62,213 bases of DNA, from NCBI GenBank assembly GCA_002293505.1, contig DBDI01000001.1, positions 88,899 through 151,111 of the forward strand, given 5' to 3'. Below the pieces are notes generated by a model, which made no database searches, was not told where the DNA came from, and was given only the letters and a program-made list of their open reading frames with translations. A program made the translations under genes and the position numbers. This document shows, in pieces, positions 1 through 8,302 of the stretch. Source of the stretch: Alistipes sp. UBA936 (GTDB taxonomy: Bacteria; Bacteroidota; Bacteroidia; Bacteroidales; Rikenellaceae). Numbering within the stretch: the first letter of the stretch is position 1; each line of letters starts with the position of its first letter.

Positions 1-209
1 CTCTTGTAGCCGATGTTGACGACGGCCTCTCTCTTGTTGAGTCCGATGACGGTGCCTTCGACGACTTCACCTTCGACCACGTTCGACAGCGTGTCGTCGT
101 ATTCTTTGGTGATCTCTTCCTTTGATTTGTCGTACAACGACGAGTCGCTTTCGTAGGCGGCCCAGTCGAAATTTTCGTTCGACACCTGTTGTTGAGTGTT
201 GTTGCTCAT
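1..209 (-). CDS. rpsA: 30S ribosomal protein S1, N-terminal part (cut by window edge)
   Basis: The minus strand reads from an ATG at 209 to the window edge, 69 complete codons. It begins MSNNTQQQ, continues with an acidic stretch containing ENFDWAAYE, and enters an S1-type OB fold at VVEGEVVEGTVIGLNKREA, followed by VVNIGYK. Bacteroidetes S1 proteins have this kind of acidic leader before the first S1 repeat. S1 binds mRNA on the small ribosomal subunit and matters particularly in organisms that hardly use Shine-Dalgarno pairing. A good -7 box lies 55 bases upstream, inside the end of the neighbouring nucleotidase gene. The remaining S1 repeats lie outside the window. Confidence 0.88.
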   Translation of the reverse strand, partial: MSNNTQQQVSNENFDWAAYESDSSLYDKSKEEITKEYDDTLSNVVEGEVVEGTVIGLNKREAVVNIGYK

Positions 210-263
210 TGTGTTACGGTTGTTGCGAACCAGTCGCTCGTTAAGGGGTTAAACAATAGGGCG

Positions 264-271
264 CAAAGATA
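264..271 (-). promoter_or_regulatory. rpsA promoter, -7 box
   Basis: The minus strand reads TATCTTTG, a full match to the Bacteroidetes -7 consensus TAnnTTTG. It predicts a leader of about 50 nt before the rpsA ATG at 209. The box lies just past the stop codon of the nucleotidase gene, so its upstream region is coding sequence of that gene. Confidence 0.6.
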
Positions 272-278
272 CGAAAAA

Positions 279-1697
279 TTATTTGATTTCCGCTCTCGTT
301 TCGTTATCCGGTTCGATGGGCCCGCCGGAAGTAATCTGCTCGCGCAGAATGTCGGTCACCAGACGGCCCGTTTCGATGGCTCCCAGGGCGGGGTCGAGCG
401 CCGGATAGTTCTTGTAGAGGTAGTCCGGAATGGCGACCAGATAGAGATCCTTCGCGGGCAGAGATAGAACAACATCCGTAGCGTCGCCCGATACGTCCGT
501 GGTGAACGTGTAGCGCAGTCCCGAGGGCACCAGATCGGTTTTGTGGGAGGTCTTTGGGTCGTTGCCGTTGAACGTCCCCAGCAGCAGACCCTTGAGTTGG
601 CCGGGGGTCATCGAAACGGTGTAGATTTCGCTGATGAACGGTTCGATGCGGTATAAGTCGGCTACGGAGATCGGCCCGGCGAGGGTATCGACCCGCAGAC
701 CGCCCCCGTGATACAAAGCCACGTCCGCCCTCATTGCCGCACGAATCGCATCCACGGCGTAGTATTGCACCGCACGTTTGGAGAATCCTGCAGCCGTTTC
801 ACCGATGGGAGACAGCAGTGCGGGGTTGTTGTTGATGCGCTCCACCAGTCGCGTGTAGTGGGCCGAGGCGGTGATGGTGTCGAGTTTCACAAGTCGGTTG
901 TCGATTTCGAACCCTTCGCCCGTTCGCGTGATGGTTGTGATGCCGGCGTAGGCGAGTTTGCTGCCCGCTTGAGTGACCAGAGTTTGCCCGACCGTGACGG
1001 GTTCTTCAACCACGGTGTGCGAGTCGCCGCCGATGATTAAATCGAGGCTCGGGATACGCTGCGCAAGCGTCAGGTCGTTCCGATGGCCGAGATGGGTCAA
1101 CCCAACGAACAGGTCGCAACTGTCGGCCAGCCAGGTGTATTGTCCCGCCGAACGGTAGGCGTCGGGAAAGGTCAGTCCGTCGAAGTGCTCGGCCTTACCC
1201 TCGGGTCGGTTGAATTGATTGAAGTTTGTCACCAGTCCGACCACGCCGAGGCTCATTCCGCCTATCTCGACTATGGCGTATGGCGGCACGTAGCCAAGTT
1301 CACTCTCGGGCCCCGCTGCGACATTTGCGCAGATCACCGGAAACGCGCACTCGTCCAGACGCTCCCGCAGCAGGGATTGACCCCAGTCGAACTCGTGGTT
1401 GCCCAGCGTAGCCAGGTCGTAACCCAGTTCGTTCATCAGCTCGATCACCGGAGACAGCGGTCGCTCGGCTATGTCCACGAACGGATTTCCGGTCCACCGG
1501 TCGCCCGCGTCGACAAGCAGCACGTGGTCGGCTCCCTCGGCCGTCCGTAACCCCTCCACAAGGGTGGCCAGCCGCGGAAAATTGTCGATCGAGGAGTGGA
1601 TATCGTTCGTGGAGACGATCACCACGCGGTTGCTCGCGGGGCGACCGGTGCACGATACCGAGAAAATCAGGAGCAGGAAGGCGAGAAATCTTTTCAT
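279..1697 (-). CDS. 5'-nucleotidase family lipoprotein (UshA-like metallophosphoesterase)
   Basis: A 472-aa protein starting MKRFLAFLLLIFSVSC, a lipoprotein signal peptide with lipobox FSVSC. The calcineurin-like phosphoesterase domain shows the family metal-binding motifs in order: STNDIHSS, VDAGDRW, LGNHEFDWG, THLGHRND and GGDSHT. The C-terminal half matches a 5_nucleotid_C substrate domain (DAIRAAMRADVALYHGGG, RIEPF). It probably removes phosphate from nucleotides or sugar nucleotides outside the inner membrane. The ATG at 1697 is preferred to one 24 bases upstream because it opens the signal peptide. The gene is divergent from the nucleoside kinase. The exact substrate cannot be read from sequence. 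Confidence 0.88.
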   Translation of the reverse strand: MKRFLAFLLLIFSVSCTGRPASNRVVIVSTNDIHSSIDNFPRLATLVEGLRTAEGADHVLLVDAGDRWTGNPFVDIAERPLSPVIELMNELGYDLATLGNHEFDWGQSLLRERLDECAFPVICANVAAGPESELGYVPPYAIVEIGGMSLGVVGLVTNFNQFNRPEGKAEHFDGLTFPDAYRSAGQYTWLADSCDLFVGLTHLGHRNDLTLAQRIPSLDLIIGGDSHTVVEEPVTVGQTLVTQAGSKLAYAGITTITRTGEGFEIDNRLVKLDTITASAHYTRLVERINNNPALLSPIGETAAGFSKRAVQYYAVDAIRAAMRADVALYHGGGLRVDTLAGPISVADLYRIEPFISEIYTVSMTPGQLKGLLLGTFNGNDPKTSHKTDLVPSGLRYTFTTDVSGDATDVVLSLPAKDLYLVAIPDYLYKNYPALDPALGAIETGRLVTDILREQITSGGPIEPDNETRAEIK

Positions 1698-1703
1698 TTG
1701 TAT

Positions 1704-1711
1704 TACCTTTG
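1704..1711 (+). promoter_or_regulatory. Nucleoside kinase promoter, -7 box
   Basis: TACCTTTG matches the TAnnTTTG consensus. It ends four bases before the GTG taken as the kinase start at 1716, implying a leaderless transcript. It faces the nucleotidase -7 box at 1719-1726 on the other strand. No clear TTTG was found about 19 bp upstream. Confidence 0.5.
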
Positions 1712-1715
1712 TCGG

Positions 1716-3395
1716 GTGCAAAAGTACAAAAAAATACGCATAATCTGCGAGAACACCGCCACCGAGTTACAGGTCGAGGCGGGGACGTCGCTACTGGAGG
1801 TAGCACGGCAGGTGCAACCCCCGGGCGAGAACCCGATCCTGGCCGCTTATGTGAACAACAAGGTGAAGGATTTGTCGTGGGTTCTGTATGAGCCGACCAC
1901 GGTGCGCTTCATCGACATTACCCACTTCGAGGGCAGCAGGGTCTACGAGCGGACGCTCTTCTTTGTGCTCAACAAAGCGGTGCACGATCTGTGGCCCGAG
2001 CGTAAGTTCTACGTCCGCCATTCGGTCTCGCGCGGGTTCTACTCCGAGATCGGCGGTGTGGAGCGGGTGACGGAGGGTATGATTGCGCAGATCAGGGAGC
2101 GGATTGCGCAGATCGTGGCCGACGACCTGCCAATCGAGAAAGAACGGGTGCTCTATGACGAGGCGCGCGAGGACTACGCCCGGTTGGGCTACGAGGATAA
2201 GATCGCATTGCTGGAGACCCGGCCCCGGCTGTGGGTGACGCTCTATACGCTGGCTGACACTGTGGGATACTTCTACGGCGCGCTCGCCCCATCGACTGGC
2301 TACATCGGGCTGTATGACCTTGAACCCTACGACGGTGGGATGCACATCGCCGTACCGAAGCGTACCGACCCGAGGGTGCTGAACAAAAAAGTGCCCCAGC
2401 AGAAGATGTTCGAAACGTTCCAGGAGTACAATTCGTGGGTGGAGATCATCGGCGTGAGCAACATCGGTCAACTCAATCAACGAATAGCCGCGGGAGAGAC
2501 CAGCGACCTGATAAAAATCGCCGAAAGCTTCCACGAAAAGAAACTCGCCTCGATCGCTGACACGGTCTACGAAGCATTGCTGTTGAGGGGAACACGGCTG
2601 GTGTTGATGTCGGGCCCGTCGTCGAGCGGCAAGACAACTACCGCAAAGCGACTTGGGGTGCAGTTGAGGATCCTCGGACTGACACCCGTGTTGGTATCGC
2701 TGGACGACTATTTCGTGGAGCGGGAGAAGACCCCACGCGACCCCCTCACGGGCGATTACGACTACGAAGCGTTCGACGCAATTGACCACGCTACGTTTAA
2801 CGACCACTTGGCGGCACTTGTTGCGGGTGAGAGTGTGGCTGTTCCGCGATACGACTTCATCACCGGCAAGCGGATGTGGCACGAAGCGCCGCTGAAACTG
2901 AACGAAGGGTCGATCCTTATCGTGGAAGGAATACACGCCCTGAACCCGCGCCTGACCGCTGCGTTGGATGCCGACCTGAAGTTCCGGATATACCTCTCCG
3001 CCCTGACTTCCATCGCGATGGACAACCTGTCGAGGATACCCACAACGGACAACCGCCTGATCCGCCGAATGGTGCGGGACAGCGTAACGCGGGGCTCGGA
3101 CGCCTCGGCAACGCTCAAAAGGTGGCAAAGTGTGCGGCGGGGCGAGGAGAAGTATATCTTCCCGTTCCAGGAGAATGCCGACGTGATGTTCAACTCATCG
3201 CTGTTCTACGAGTTGCCGGTGCTGAAAAACTACGTTGTGCCGCTCCTGCGAAGCGTGCCCGACAATATACCCGAGTATGGCGAGGCGCAGAGATTGCTGA
3301 AGTTGTTGGACTTCTTCGAAACCATCCCCCCGGACGAGATCCCGCCGACGTCCATATTGAGAGAATTCATCGGAGGAAGCAGTTTCAAATACTAA
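1716..3395 (+). CDS. TGS domain-nucleoside (uridine) kinase fusion
   Basis: A 559-aa protein with three parts. Residues 1-65 form a TGS-like domain (KIRIICENTATELQ, TSLLEVA). Residues 70-200 resemble the second additional domain of threonyl-tRNA synthetase (VRHSVSRGFYSEI). Residues 295-500 form a uridine kinase/phosphoribulokinase domain with P-loop GPSSSGKTTT (Lys about 306) and SLDDYFV. Such fusions are common in Bacteroidetes and Thermotogae and are annotated as nucleoside kinases. There is no ATG before the conserved N-terminus; the GTG at 1716 fits the promoter position, but the start is uncertain. An open frame continues upstream to 1596 but runs across the opposite gene. gcvP follows after 13 bases. 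Confidence 0.8.
   Translation: MQKYKKIRIICENTATELQVEAGTSLLEVARQVQPPGENPILAAYVNNKVKDLSWVLYEPTTVRFIDITHFEGSRVYERTLFFVLNKAVHDLWPERKFYVRHSVSRGFYSEIGGVERVTEGMIAQIRERIAQIVADDLPIEKERVLYDEAREDYARLGYEDKIALLETRPRLWVTLYTLADTVGYFYGALAPSTGYIGLYDLEPYDGGMHIAVPKRTDPRVLNKKVPQQKMFETFQEYNSWVEIIGVSNIGQLNQRIAAGETSDLIKIAESFHEKKLASIADTVYEALLLRGTRLVLMSGPSSSGKTTTAKRLGVQLRILGLTPVLVSLDDYFVEREKTPRDPLTGDYDYEAFDAIDHATFNDHLAALVAGESVAVPRYDFITGKRMWHEAPLKLNEGSILIVEGIHALNPRLTAALDADLKFRIYLSALTSIAMDNLSRIPTTDNRLIRRMVRDSVTRGSDASATLKRWQSVRRGEEKYIFPFQENADVMFNSSLFYELPVLKNYVVPLLRSVPDNIPEYGEAQRLLKLLDFFETIPPDEIPPTSILREFIGGSSFKY
1719..1726 (-). promoter_or_regulatory. 5'-nucleotidase promoter, -7 box
   Basis: The minus strand reads TACTTTTG, matching TAnnTTTG, 21 bases before the lipoprotein ATG at 1697. 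It overlaps the start of the divergent kinase gene, so the two promoters cannot both be occupied at the same time. Confidence 0.5.
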
Positions 3396-3408
3396 CCAAA
3401 ACAAATAT

Positions 3409-6249
3409 ATGAAAGACAATTTTTACAACCGTCACATCGGTGTGATGGAGCCCGGCGAGCTGGCCGAGATGCTGAAAACGATCGGCGTGGAGAGCGTCGA
3501 GGAGCTCATCGGACAGGTCATACCGGCCAACATCCGACTCAAAAGGCGGCTCGCACTGCCCGAGGGTATGACGGAGGCCGAGTTCGAGGCCCACGTAGGC
3601 GAACTTGCCGCCCGCAACCGTATCGCCCGCTCGTTCATCGGTATGGGTTACTACCCTGCGGAAGTTCCCGCGGCCATTATGCGTAACGTGTTCGAGAACC
3701 CCGCGTGGTACACCTCCTATACGCCCTATCAGGCTGAGATCTCCCAAGGGCGCCTCGAAGCGCTGTTGAACTTCCAGACCGCGATCGTCTCTCTGACCGG
3801 TCTGCCCATCGCCAACTGCTCGCTTTTGGACGAGGGTACCGCCGCCGCCGAGGCTATGGCTATGATGTTGGCTGGGCGTTCGCGCGAGGCCGCTAAAGAG
3901 GGACGCAACGTGCTGGTGGTGGATGAGAATATTTTCCCGCAGACGCTCGATGTGTTGTTGACCCGCGCCGAGCCGTTCGGGGTAGAGATCGTTATAGACG
4001 ACGTGAGGGCATACGAGTTCGGCGGGCGCGAGTTCGGGGTGATAGTCCAATATCCAGCTGCCAATGGCGACGTGCGCGACTACGCGGCCCTCGCTGATAA
4101 ATCCCATGCGGCCGGGGCGATGCTTACCGCCGTGTGCGATCCCGTAGCGTTGGCTATGTTGAAAGCTCCCGGCGAATGGGGGGCGGATATCGCTGTCGGG
4201 TCGACCCAGAGGATGGGGCTGCCGATGGGATTCGGCGGGCCGAGCGCCGCTTACTTCGCAACTCGCGAGGAGTTCAAAAGACTTATGCCGGGTCGTATAA
4301 TCGGCATCTCGGTCGACCGGTTGGGAAACAAGGCATTGAGGATGTCGCTCCAGACACGCGAACAACACATCAAACGCGAAAAAGCAACCTCGAATATCTG
4401 TACGGCGTCGGCACTGGTGGCTTCGATGGCCGGTTTCTGGGCCGTGTACCAAGGAGCCGAGGGAATGCGCCGCGTGGCGGGTCATATCTACGACCACACC
4501 TGCGCCGTGGCCGAAGCCTTCAAGGCGATGGGTTATGAGTTGGCGAGTGAAACGTTCTGGGATACTCTGGAGGTTGAGGCGGAGGTGTCGGTCATCCGCG
4601 CTGAGGCCGAGGAGAAGGGCATCAACTTCTACTACCTTCCCGCGGGCGGACGGGTGCGTATGAGTTTTGACGAGCTGACCACCGCGGAGGAGGTTCGCCA
4701 GGTTGTTGAGATATTCGCCGCTGCGATGGGGGTCAAGGCGCCAAAGAGCGTTGCCGTCGCCGAGGGGCGCAAATTCTCCATTGAGGGGCTGCGGCGTACT
4801 TCGCCGATTCTGACCCAGGACGTATTCATAAAGTACCGTAGCGAGACCGAACTGATGCGCTACATCAAACGTCTGGAGTTGCGCGACCTGTCGCTGGCCA
4901 ACGGGATGATCTCCCTGGGGTCGTGTACGATGAAGTTGAACGCCGCTGCGTGGATGATGCCGCTTTCGTTGGCCGGTTTCGGAGCCATCCATCCGTTCGC
5001 TCCGGCGGATCAGGCCGAGGGCTATCTTGAGATGATCGGTGAGTTGGAGAAAGACCTTGCCACGATCACGGGCTTTGCGGCCTGTTCGTTGCAGCCCAAT
5101 TCGGGTGCCGCGGGCGAATACGCGGGCCTGATGATAATCCGCGCCTACCACCAGAGTCGCGGGCAGGGATACCGCAACGTGATACTCATTCCGGCCTCAG
5201 CCCACGGAACAAACCCTGCGTCGGCAGCGATGGCGGGTATGAGGATCGTGGTGGTGGCGTGCGACGAGCGGGGCAACATCGACGTGGACGACCTCAAAGC
5301 CAAAGCTACCGAGCACGCGGGTGATCTGTGTGGACTGATGGTGACATATCCCTCGACCCACGGTGTGTTCGAGAGCCGCATTCGCGAGATCGTCGACGCG
5401 GTTCACGACGCCGGTGGGCAGGTCTATATGGACGGGGCGAATATGAACGCTCAGGTGGGGCTCACGAATCCTGGTTACATAGGCGCGGACGTGTGCCATC
5501 TCAATCTGCACAAGACCTTCGGTATGCCCCACGGTGGTGGCGGCCCGGGCGTCGGGCCCGTTTGCGTAGCTTCGCACCTCGCTCCGTTCTTGCCGTCGCA
5601 CTCCGTAGTCGAGGTCGGTGGCTCGGACGGGATAACCGCTGTGGCCTCGTCGCCTTATGGTAGCGCGCTGCTGCTGCCGATCACTTACGGTTACATCAAG
5701 ATGCTTGGCGAGGAGGGTCTGCGGCGTTCGACCGAGATGGCCATTGTCAACGCCAACTATATGTCGCGGGCAATATCGTCCGAATATCGCACGTTCTACA
5801 GTGGGGAAAACGGTCGCGTGGGTCACGAGATGATCCTGGATCTTCAAAACTTCAGACGCGACTATGGGGTCGAGGTTGCCGATGTCGCCCGGCGGCTTAT
5901 GGACTACGGCTTTCACGCCCCGACCCTGTCGTTCCCCGTTCACGACACCTTTATGGTCGAACCCACCGAAAGCGAAGGCAAGGCCGAGATGGATCGCTTC
6001 ATCGCTGCGTTGGTCGCAATCCGCCGCGAGTGTGAGGCGGCCGTCGGTGTGGAGGACAATCCCGTTGCCAACGCTCCACACACCGCTGCCGAAATTGCTG
6101 GCGAATGGGTGCACGCATACTCACGCTCCGAGGCTGCGTTCCCGGCCGCGGCAGAGTGGCTCGCCGGGTCGAAGTTCTTCCCCGTGGTGTCGAAGATCGA
6201 CGCCGGATGGGGCGACCGAAACCTGGTCTGCACCTGGATCACAGAATAA
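3409..6249 (+). CDS. gcvP: Glycine dehydrogenase (decarboxylating), P protein
   Basis: A 946-aa single-chain P protein of the glycine cleavage system. It decarboxylates glycine with pyridoxal phosphate and passes the aminomethyl group to the lipoyl arm of GcvH. The N-terminus has the family pattern (FYNRHIG, then IPANIRLK). The PLP-binding lysine is K702 in HLNLHKTFGMPHGGGGPG. Both halves are present (PYQAEISQGRLEALLNFQT near 110; SLQPNSGAAGEYAG near 565), so this is the full-length form and not the split GcvPA/GcvPB type. It follows the nucleoside kinase by 13 bases and precedes the PPIase, suggesting one transcript. GcvT and GcvH are not in the window. Confidence 0.96.
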   Translation: MKDNFYNRHIGVMEPGELAEMLKTIGVESVEELIGQVIPANIRLKRRLALPEGMTEAEFEAHVGELAARNRIARSFIGMGYYPAEVPAAIMRNVFENPAWYTSYTPYQAEISQGRLEALLNFQTAIVSLTGLPIANCSLLDEGTAAAEAMAMMLAGRSREAAKEGRNVLVVDENIFPQTLDVLLTRAEPFGVEIVIDDVRAYEFGGREFGVIVQYPAANGDVRDYAALADKSHAAGAMLTAVCDPVALAMLKAPGEWGADIAVGSTQRMGLPMGFGGPSAAYFATREEFKRLMPGRIIGISVDRLGNKALRMSLQTREQHIKREKATSNICTASALVASMAGFWAVYQGAEGMRRVAGHIYDHTCAVAEAFKAMGYELASETFWDTLEVEAEVSVIRAEAEEKGINFYYLPAGGRVRMSFDELTTAEEVRQVVEIFAAAMGVKAPKSVAVAEGRKFSIEGLRRTSPILTQDVFIKYRSETELMRYIKRLELRDLSLANGMISLGSCTMKLNAAAWMMPLSLAGFGAIHPFAPADQAEGYLEMIGELEKDLATITGFAACSLQPNSGAAGEYAGLMIIRAYHQSRGQGYRNVILIPASAHGTNPASAAMAGMRIVVVACDERGNIDVDDLKAKATEHAGDLCGLMVTYPSTHGVFESRIREIVDAVHDAGGQVYMDGANMNAQVGLTNPGYIGADVCHLNLHKTFGMPHGGGGPGVGPVCVASHLAPFLPSHSVVEVGGSDGITAVASSPYGSALLLPITYGYIKMLGEEGLRRSTEMAIVNANYMSRAISSEYRTFYSGENGRVGHEMILDLQNFRRDYGVEVADVARRLMDYGFHAPTLSFPVHDTFMVEPTESEGKAEMDRFIAALVAIRRECEAAVGVEDNPVANAPHTAAEIAGEWVHAYSRSEAAFPAAAEWLAGSKFFPVVSKIDAGWGDRNLVCTWITE

Positions 6250-6276
6250 TAACTAAAACACACACTTTTGAATAGA

Positions 6277-6828
6277 ATGAAAATTGCAGAAAACACATTT
6301 GTGGCGCTCGACTATAAGCTCGAGGTCGACGGCGCCATCGCCGACAGTTCGAAACCCGGCCAGCCGTTGAAGTTCGCCTTCGGAATGGGGATGCTTTTGC
6401 CCAAGTTCGAGGCGGCCATCGAGGGTCTGGAACCCGGTGCCGAGTTCGCCTTCACGCTCTCGCCTGTCGATGGTTACGGAGAGGTTATCAAAGAAGCAAT
6501 AGTGGAGATCCCCACGAACGTCTTCGAGGTCGACGGCAAGGTCGAGGAGGGTCTGTTGACGGTTGGCAATATGATCCCGATGGCTGATAATCAAGGTAAT
6601 CGCCTTCTGGGGCGCGTTGTTGCCGTTGGCGACAAGGTAACGATGGATTTCAACCACCCGATGGCCGGCAAGACGTTGAACTTCAGCGGCAAAATCGTTG
6701 ACGTTCGCGAGCTCTCGCCCGAGGACTTGCAGGGATTCGCTGGCGTAGGTGGCGGTTCTGAGGCTTGTTCTTGCGGTTGCGACGACGGGGGCGATTGCTC
6801 CTGCGAGCCGGGCAGCTGCGGCAACTAA
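6277..6828 (+). CDS. SlyD-like FKBP-type peptidyl-prolyl isomerase
   Basis: A 183-aa cytoplasmic protein with the SlyD arrangement: an FKBP domain (FVALDYKLEVDGAIADSS, PLKFAFGMG) interrupted by an insert-in-flap chaperone domain (VNMI-type region about residues 70-130), then a metal-binding tail rich in Cys, Gly and Asp (EACSCGCDDGGDCSCEPGSC). It would speed up proline isomerisation and fold nascent proteins; the tail suggests nickel or other metal binding. The ATG at 6277 is preferred over a TTG three codons upstream. It lies 27 bases after gcvP and is followed by an intrinsic terminator, so it probably ends that operon. Confidence 0.88.
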   Translation: MKIAENTFVALDYKLEVDGAIADSSKPGQPLKFAFGMGMLLPKFEAAIEGLEPGAEFAFTLSPVDGYGEVIKEAIVEIPTNVFEVDGKVEEGLLTVGNMIPMADNQGNRLLGRVVAVGDKVTMDFNHPMAGKTLNFSGKIVDVRELSPEDLQGFAGVGGGSEACSCGCDDGGDCSCEPGSCGN

Positions 6829-6848
6829 GTAAGTCTTTTGGTTTGTCG

Positions 6849-6875
6849 AAGGCTCGCCTTCCGGCGGGCTTTTTG
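6849..6875 (+). terminator. Rho-independent terminator after the PPIase gene
   Basis: A 7-bp GC-rich stem (GCTCGCC / GGCGGGC, one G-U pair) with loop TTCC is followed by five T. An A-A-G/T-T-T extension lengthens the stem. It separates the gcvP-PPIase unit from the lipoprotein patch. Confidence 0.8.
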
Positions 6876-6909
6876 TTTGCGCGGGCGACGGAATTAGGAA
6901 AAGAATTTA

Positions 6910-6917
6910 TAGCTTTG
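6910..6917 (+). promoter_or_regulatory. Promoter of the lipoprotein patch, -7 box
   Basis: TAGCTTTG matches TAnnTTTG and sits 32 bases before the ATG at 6950. No convincing TTTG was seen 19-20 bases upstream. Confidence 0.5.
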
Positions 6918-6949
6918 CAGCAACATTTAACCCAAAAACTACAGGATTA

Positions 6950-7264
6950 ATGGGGAAACTATTATTAGTTTTGGGCTTGGTGGTGTTTTTTGCGTCGTGC
7001 ACGACCGAATTAACCGAAGACATTTTTGTGGAGCCGGAGACAGCCCAAGAGGCGGAGCAGGAACAAATCGACTCAATAATAGCGACCCGGGCAACGACGG
7101 TGCAAAAAGCAGTATATCACGAAGTTACAGACTCGTGGATCGCACCGCAGGCAGACCCCTATACACTCGAAAATTTCCAAAAAGCATACGACAAACTGGC
7201 CGCAACGACGAGAGGATTCAGGAGAGTTTGGAAGATTCCCCATATTGTACGAATGCTCAATTAA
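6950..7264 (+). CDS. Small lipoprotein, possibly truncated by a frameshift
   Basis: A 104-aa product opening with a lipoprotein signal (lipobox FFASC). The mature part is acidic, then has WIAPQADPYTLENFQKAYDKL, which I recall as resembling the middle of longer Bacteroidales secreted proteins (DUF4848-like); this was not checked. After residue ~84 the reading frame turns basic and unlike the rest (TTRGFRRVWKIPHIVRMLN). A different plus frame across 7201-7281 gives a more protein-like acidic tail (NDERIQESLEDSPYC). That suggests a frameshifted or decayed C-terminus. Its function is unknown. The following two genes are also lipoproteins. Confidence 0.55.
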   Translation: MGKLLLVLGLVVFFASCTTELTEDIFVEPETAQEAEQEQIDSIIATRATTVQKAVYHEVTDSWIAPQADPYTLENFQKAYDKLAATTRGFRRVWKIPHIVRMLN

Positions 7265-7295
7265 ATACGTATTTTAAATAAAAATACTCCACTGA

Positions 7296-7727
7296 ATGAA
7301 AAACTATTTTTTATTGCTGTCTCTTTTTCTGCTGTGTTGCTGCAATCCGGAGACGATTACGTCGGATGCCAGTGTCGAATATGAATTCAGGGTGATTAAC
7401 CGGTCGGAGAGAGTAGTGGTTATTTCCAGTGACGATCCTGACGTAGAATCTGTAACTCTCGCCAAGGGGGATCGTAAAGTCATCTGCCAGTTTCTCTCTC
7501 TGGGGACTGTCAGCAATAAGAAACCGATGAGAGATCCTATGAAGGAAAATCATTATATTGGTGAGTATCTTCGGTATCCATTTACGATGACTGCCGATGG
7601 CGAGAACGTCTCCGACGACATTTGGTTACGCAGGTATTGGTCTTTCGAATCGGGACTTCACTCGTTAACCTATACCCTGATTGTGACGGATAGGTTGCTG
7701 GAGCGGTTAGCTGAGGAGGAGGAATAA
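7296..7727 (+). CDS. Lipoprotein, tandem paralogue 1 (unknown function)
   Basis: A 143-aa protein with a lipoprotein signal (MKNYFLLLSLFLLCCC). The mature region is mostly beta-type and ends in a strongly charged tail (RLAEEEE). The last 40 residues align closely with the next gene: DDIWLRRYWSFESGL versus QDIWLPKYWSFEAGL, then TYTLIVTDRLLERLA versus TYTLTVTDELLEQLA. I do not recognise the family. It is 31 bases after the preceding lipoprotein and two bases before its paralogue, so the three are probably co-transcribed. Codon use is more AT-rich than in the neighbouring housekeeping genes. Confidence 0.75.
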   Translation: MKNYFLLLSLFLLCCCNPETITSDASVEYEFRVINRSERVVVISSDDPDVESVTLAKGDRKVICQFLSLGTVSNKKPMRDPMKENHYIGEYLRYPFTMTADGENVSDDIWLRRYWSFESGLHSLTYTLIVTDRLLERLAEEEE

Positions 7728-7729
7728 TT

Positions 7730-8191
7730 ATGAAAAAGCTTGTATTATTATTTGTGGTCATTGCCGTTTGCTACGGGTGCGACAAAAAAGAGTATGCAGT
7801 CGAATGCGATGCATTCTATGTTTGGGAATTTGTGGTAGAGAACAAAACGAACGACAAGGAGATAAAGATTGATACCGATTATCCGTTAGGGCCGTATGCG
7901 AATCACTACGTTCTGACTCCAAACAAAGGCGATGTAATTATGGATATAGGTACTCTGGGGGGATGTGATGCAAAAGGCGTAATGCCCGATATCATCAAGG
8001 ATGTCGTGGAAACCTTTCACATAGGTTATGGTGAAGAGTATCCATTTTTTATGATTATCGATGGCGAATCGGTTTCGCAAGACATTTGGTTGCCAAAATA
8101 TTGGTCGTTCGAGGCAGGGCTGTATGACTCGACCTACACCCTCACCGTGACAGATGAGTTACTGGAGCAGTTGGCTGAGAAGGAAGAATAA
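7730..8191 (+). CDS. Lipoprotein, tandem paralogue 2 (unknown function)
   Basis: A 153-aa protein with signal peptide and lipobox VCYGC. It shares with the preceding gene the central YPFTM/YPFFM-I-DGE-V segment, the (D)IWL..YWSFE.GL motif and the TYTL.VTD.LLE.LA tail. The first half has diverged, and it has an added Cys (GGCDAKG). No known domain was recognised. The pair looks like a recent local duplication of a surface or periplasmic lipoprotein. An intrinsic terminator follows 27 bases after the stop. Confidence 0.75.
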   Translation: MKKLVLLFVVIAVCYGCDKKEYAVECDAFYVWEFVVENKTNDKEIKIDTDYPLGPYANHYVLTPNKGDVIMDIGTLGGCDAKGVMPDIIKDVVETFHIGYGEEYPFFMIIDGESVSQDIWLPKYWSFEAGLYDSTYTLTVTDELLEQLAEKEE

Positions 8192-8213
8192 CGCCAACCC
8201 ACATAACGCAACG

Positions 8214-8245
8214 AAAAGGCCCGAACGGAAGTTCGGGCTTTTTTT
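8214..8245 (+). terminator. Rho-independent terminator after the lipoprotein patch
   Basis: An 8-bp stem GCCCGAAC / GTTCGGGC with loop GGAA, flanked by A-rich sequence upstream and seven T downstream. The T-tract runs directly into the -7 box of the next gene (8247-8254). Confidence 0.88.
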
Positions 8246-8246
8246 G

Positions 8247-8254
8247 TAACTTTG
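8247..8254 (+). promoter_or_regulatory. Promoter of the YitT-family gene, -7 box
   Basis: TAACTTTG matches TAnnTTTG and starts one base after the T-tract of the preceding terminator. The region where a -33 box would lie is the terminator hairpin, and it has no TTTG. Confidence 0.5.
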
Positions 8255-8302
8255 CGGCGCCTGCAACGGCGCAACAAAACAAATTACCCCTGCGAAAAAA
8301 GA

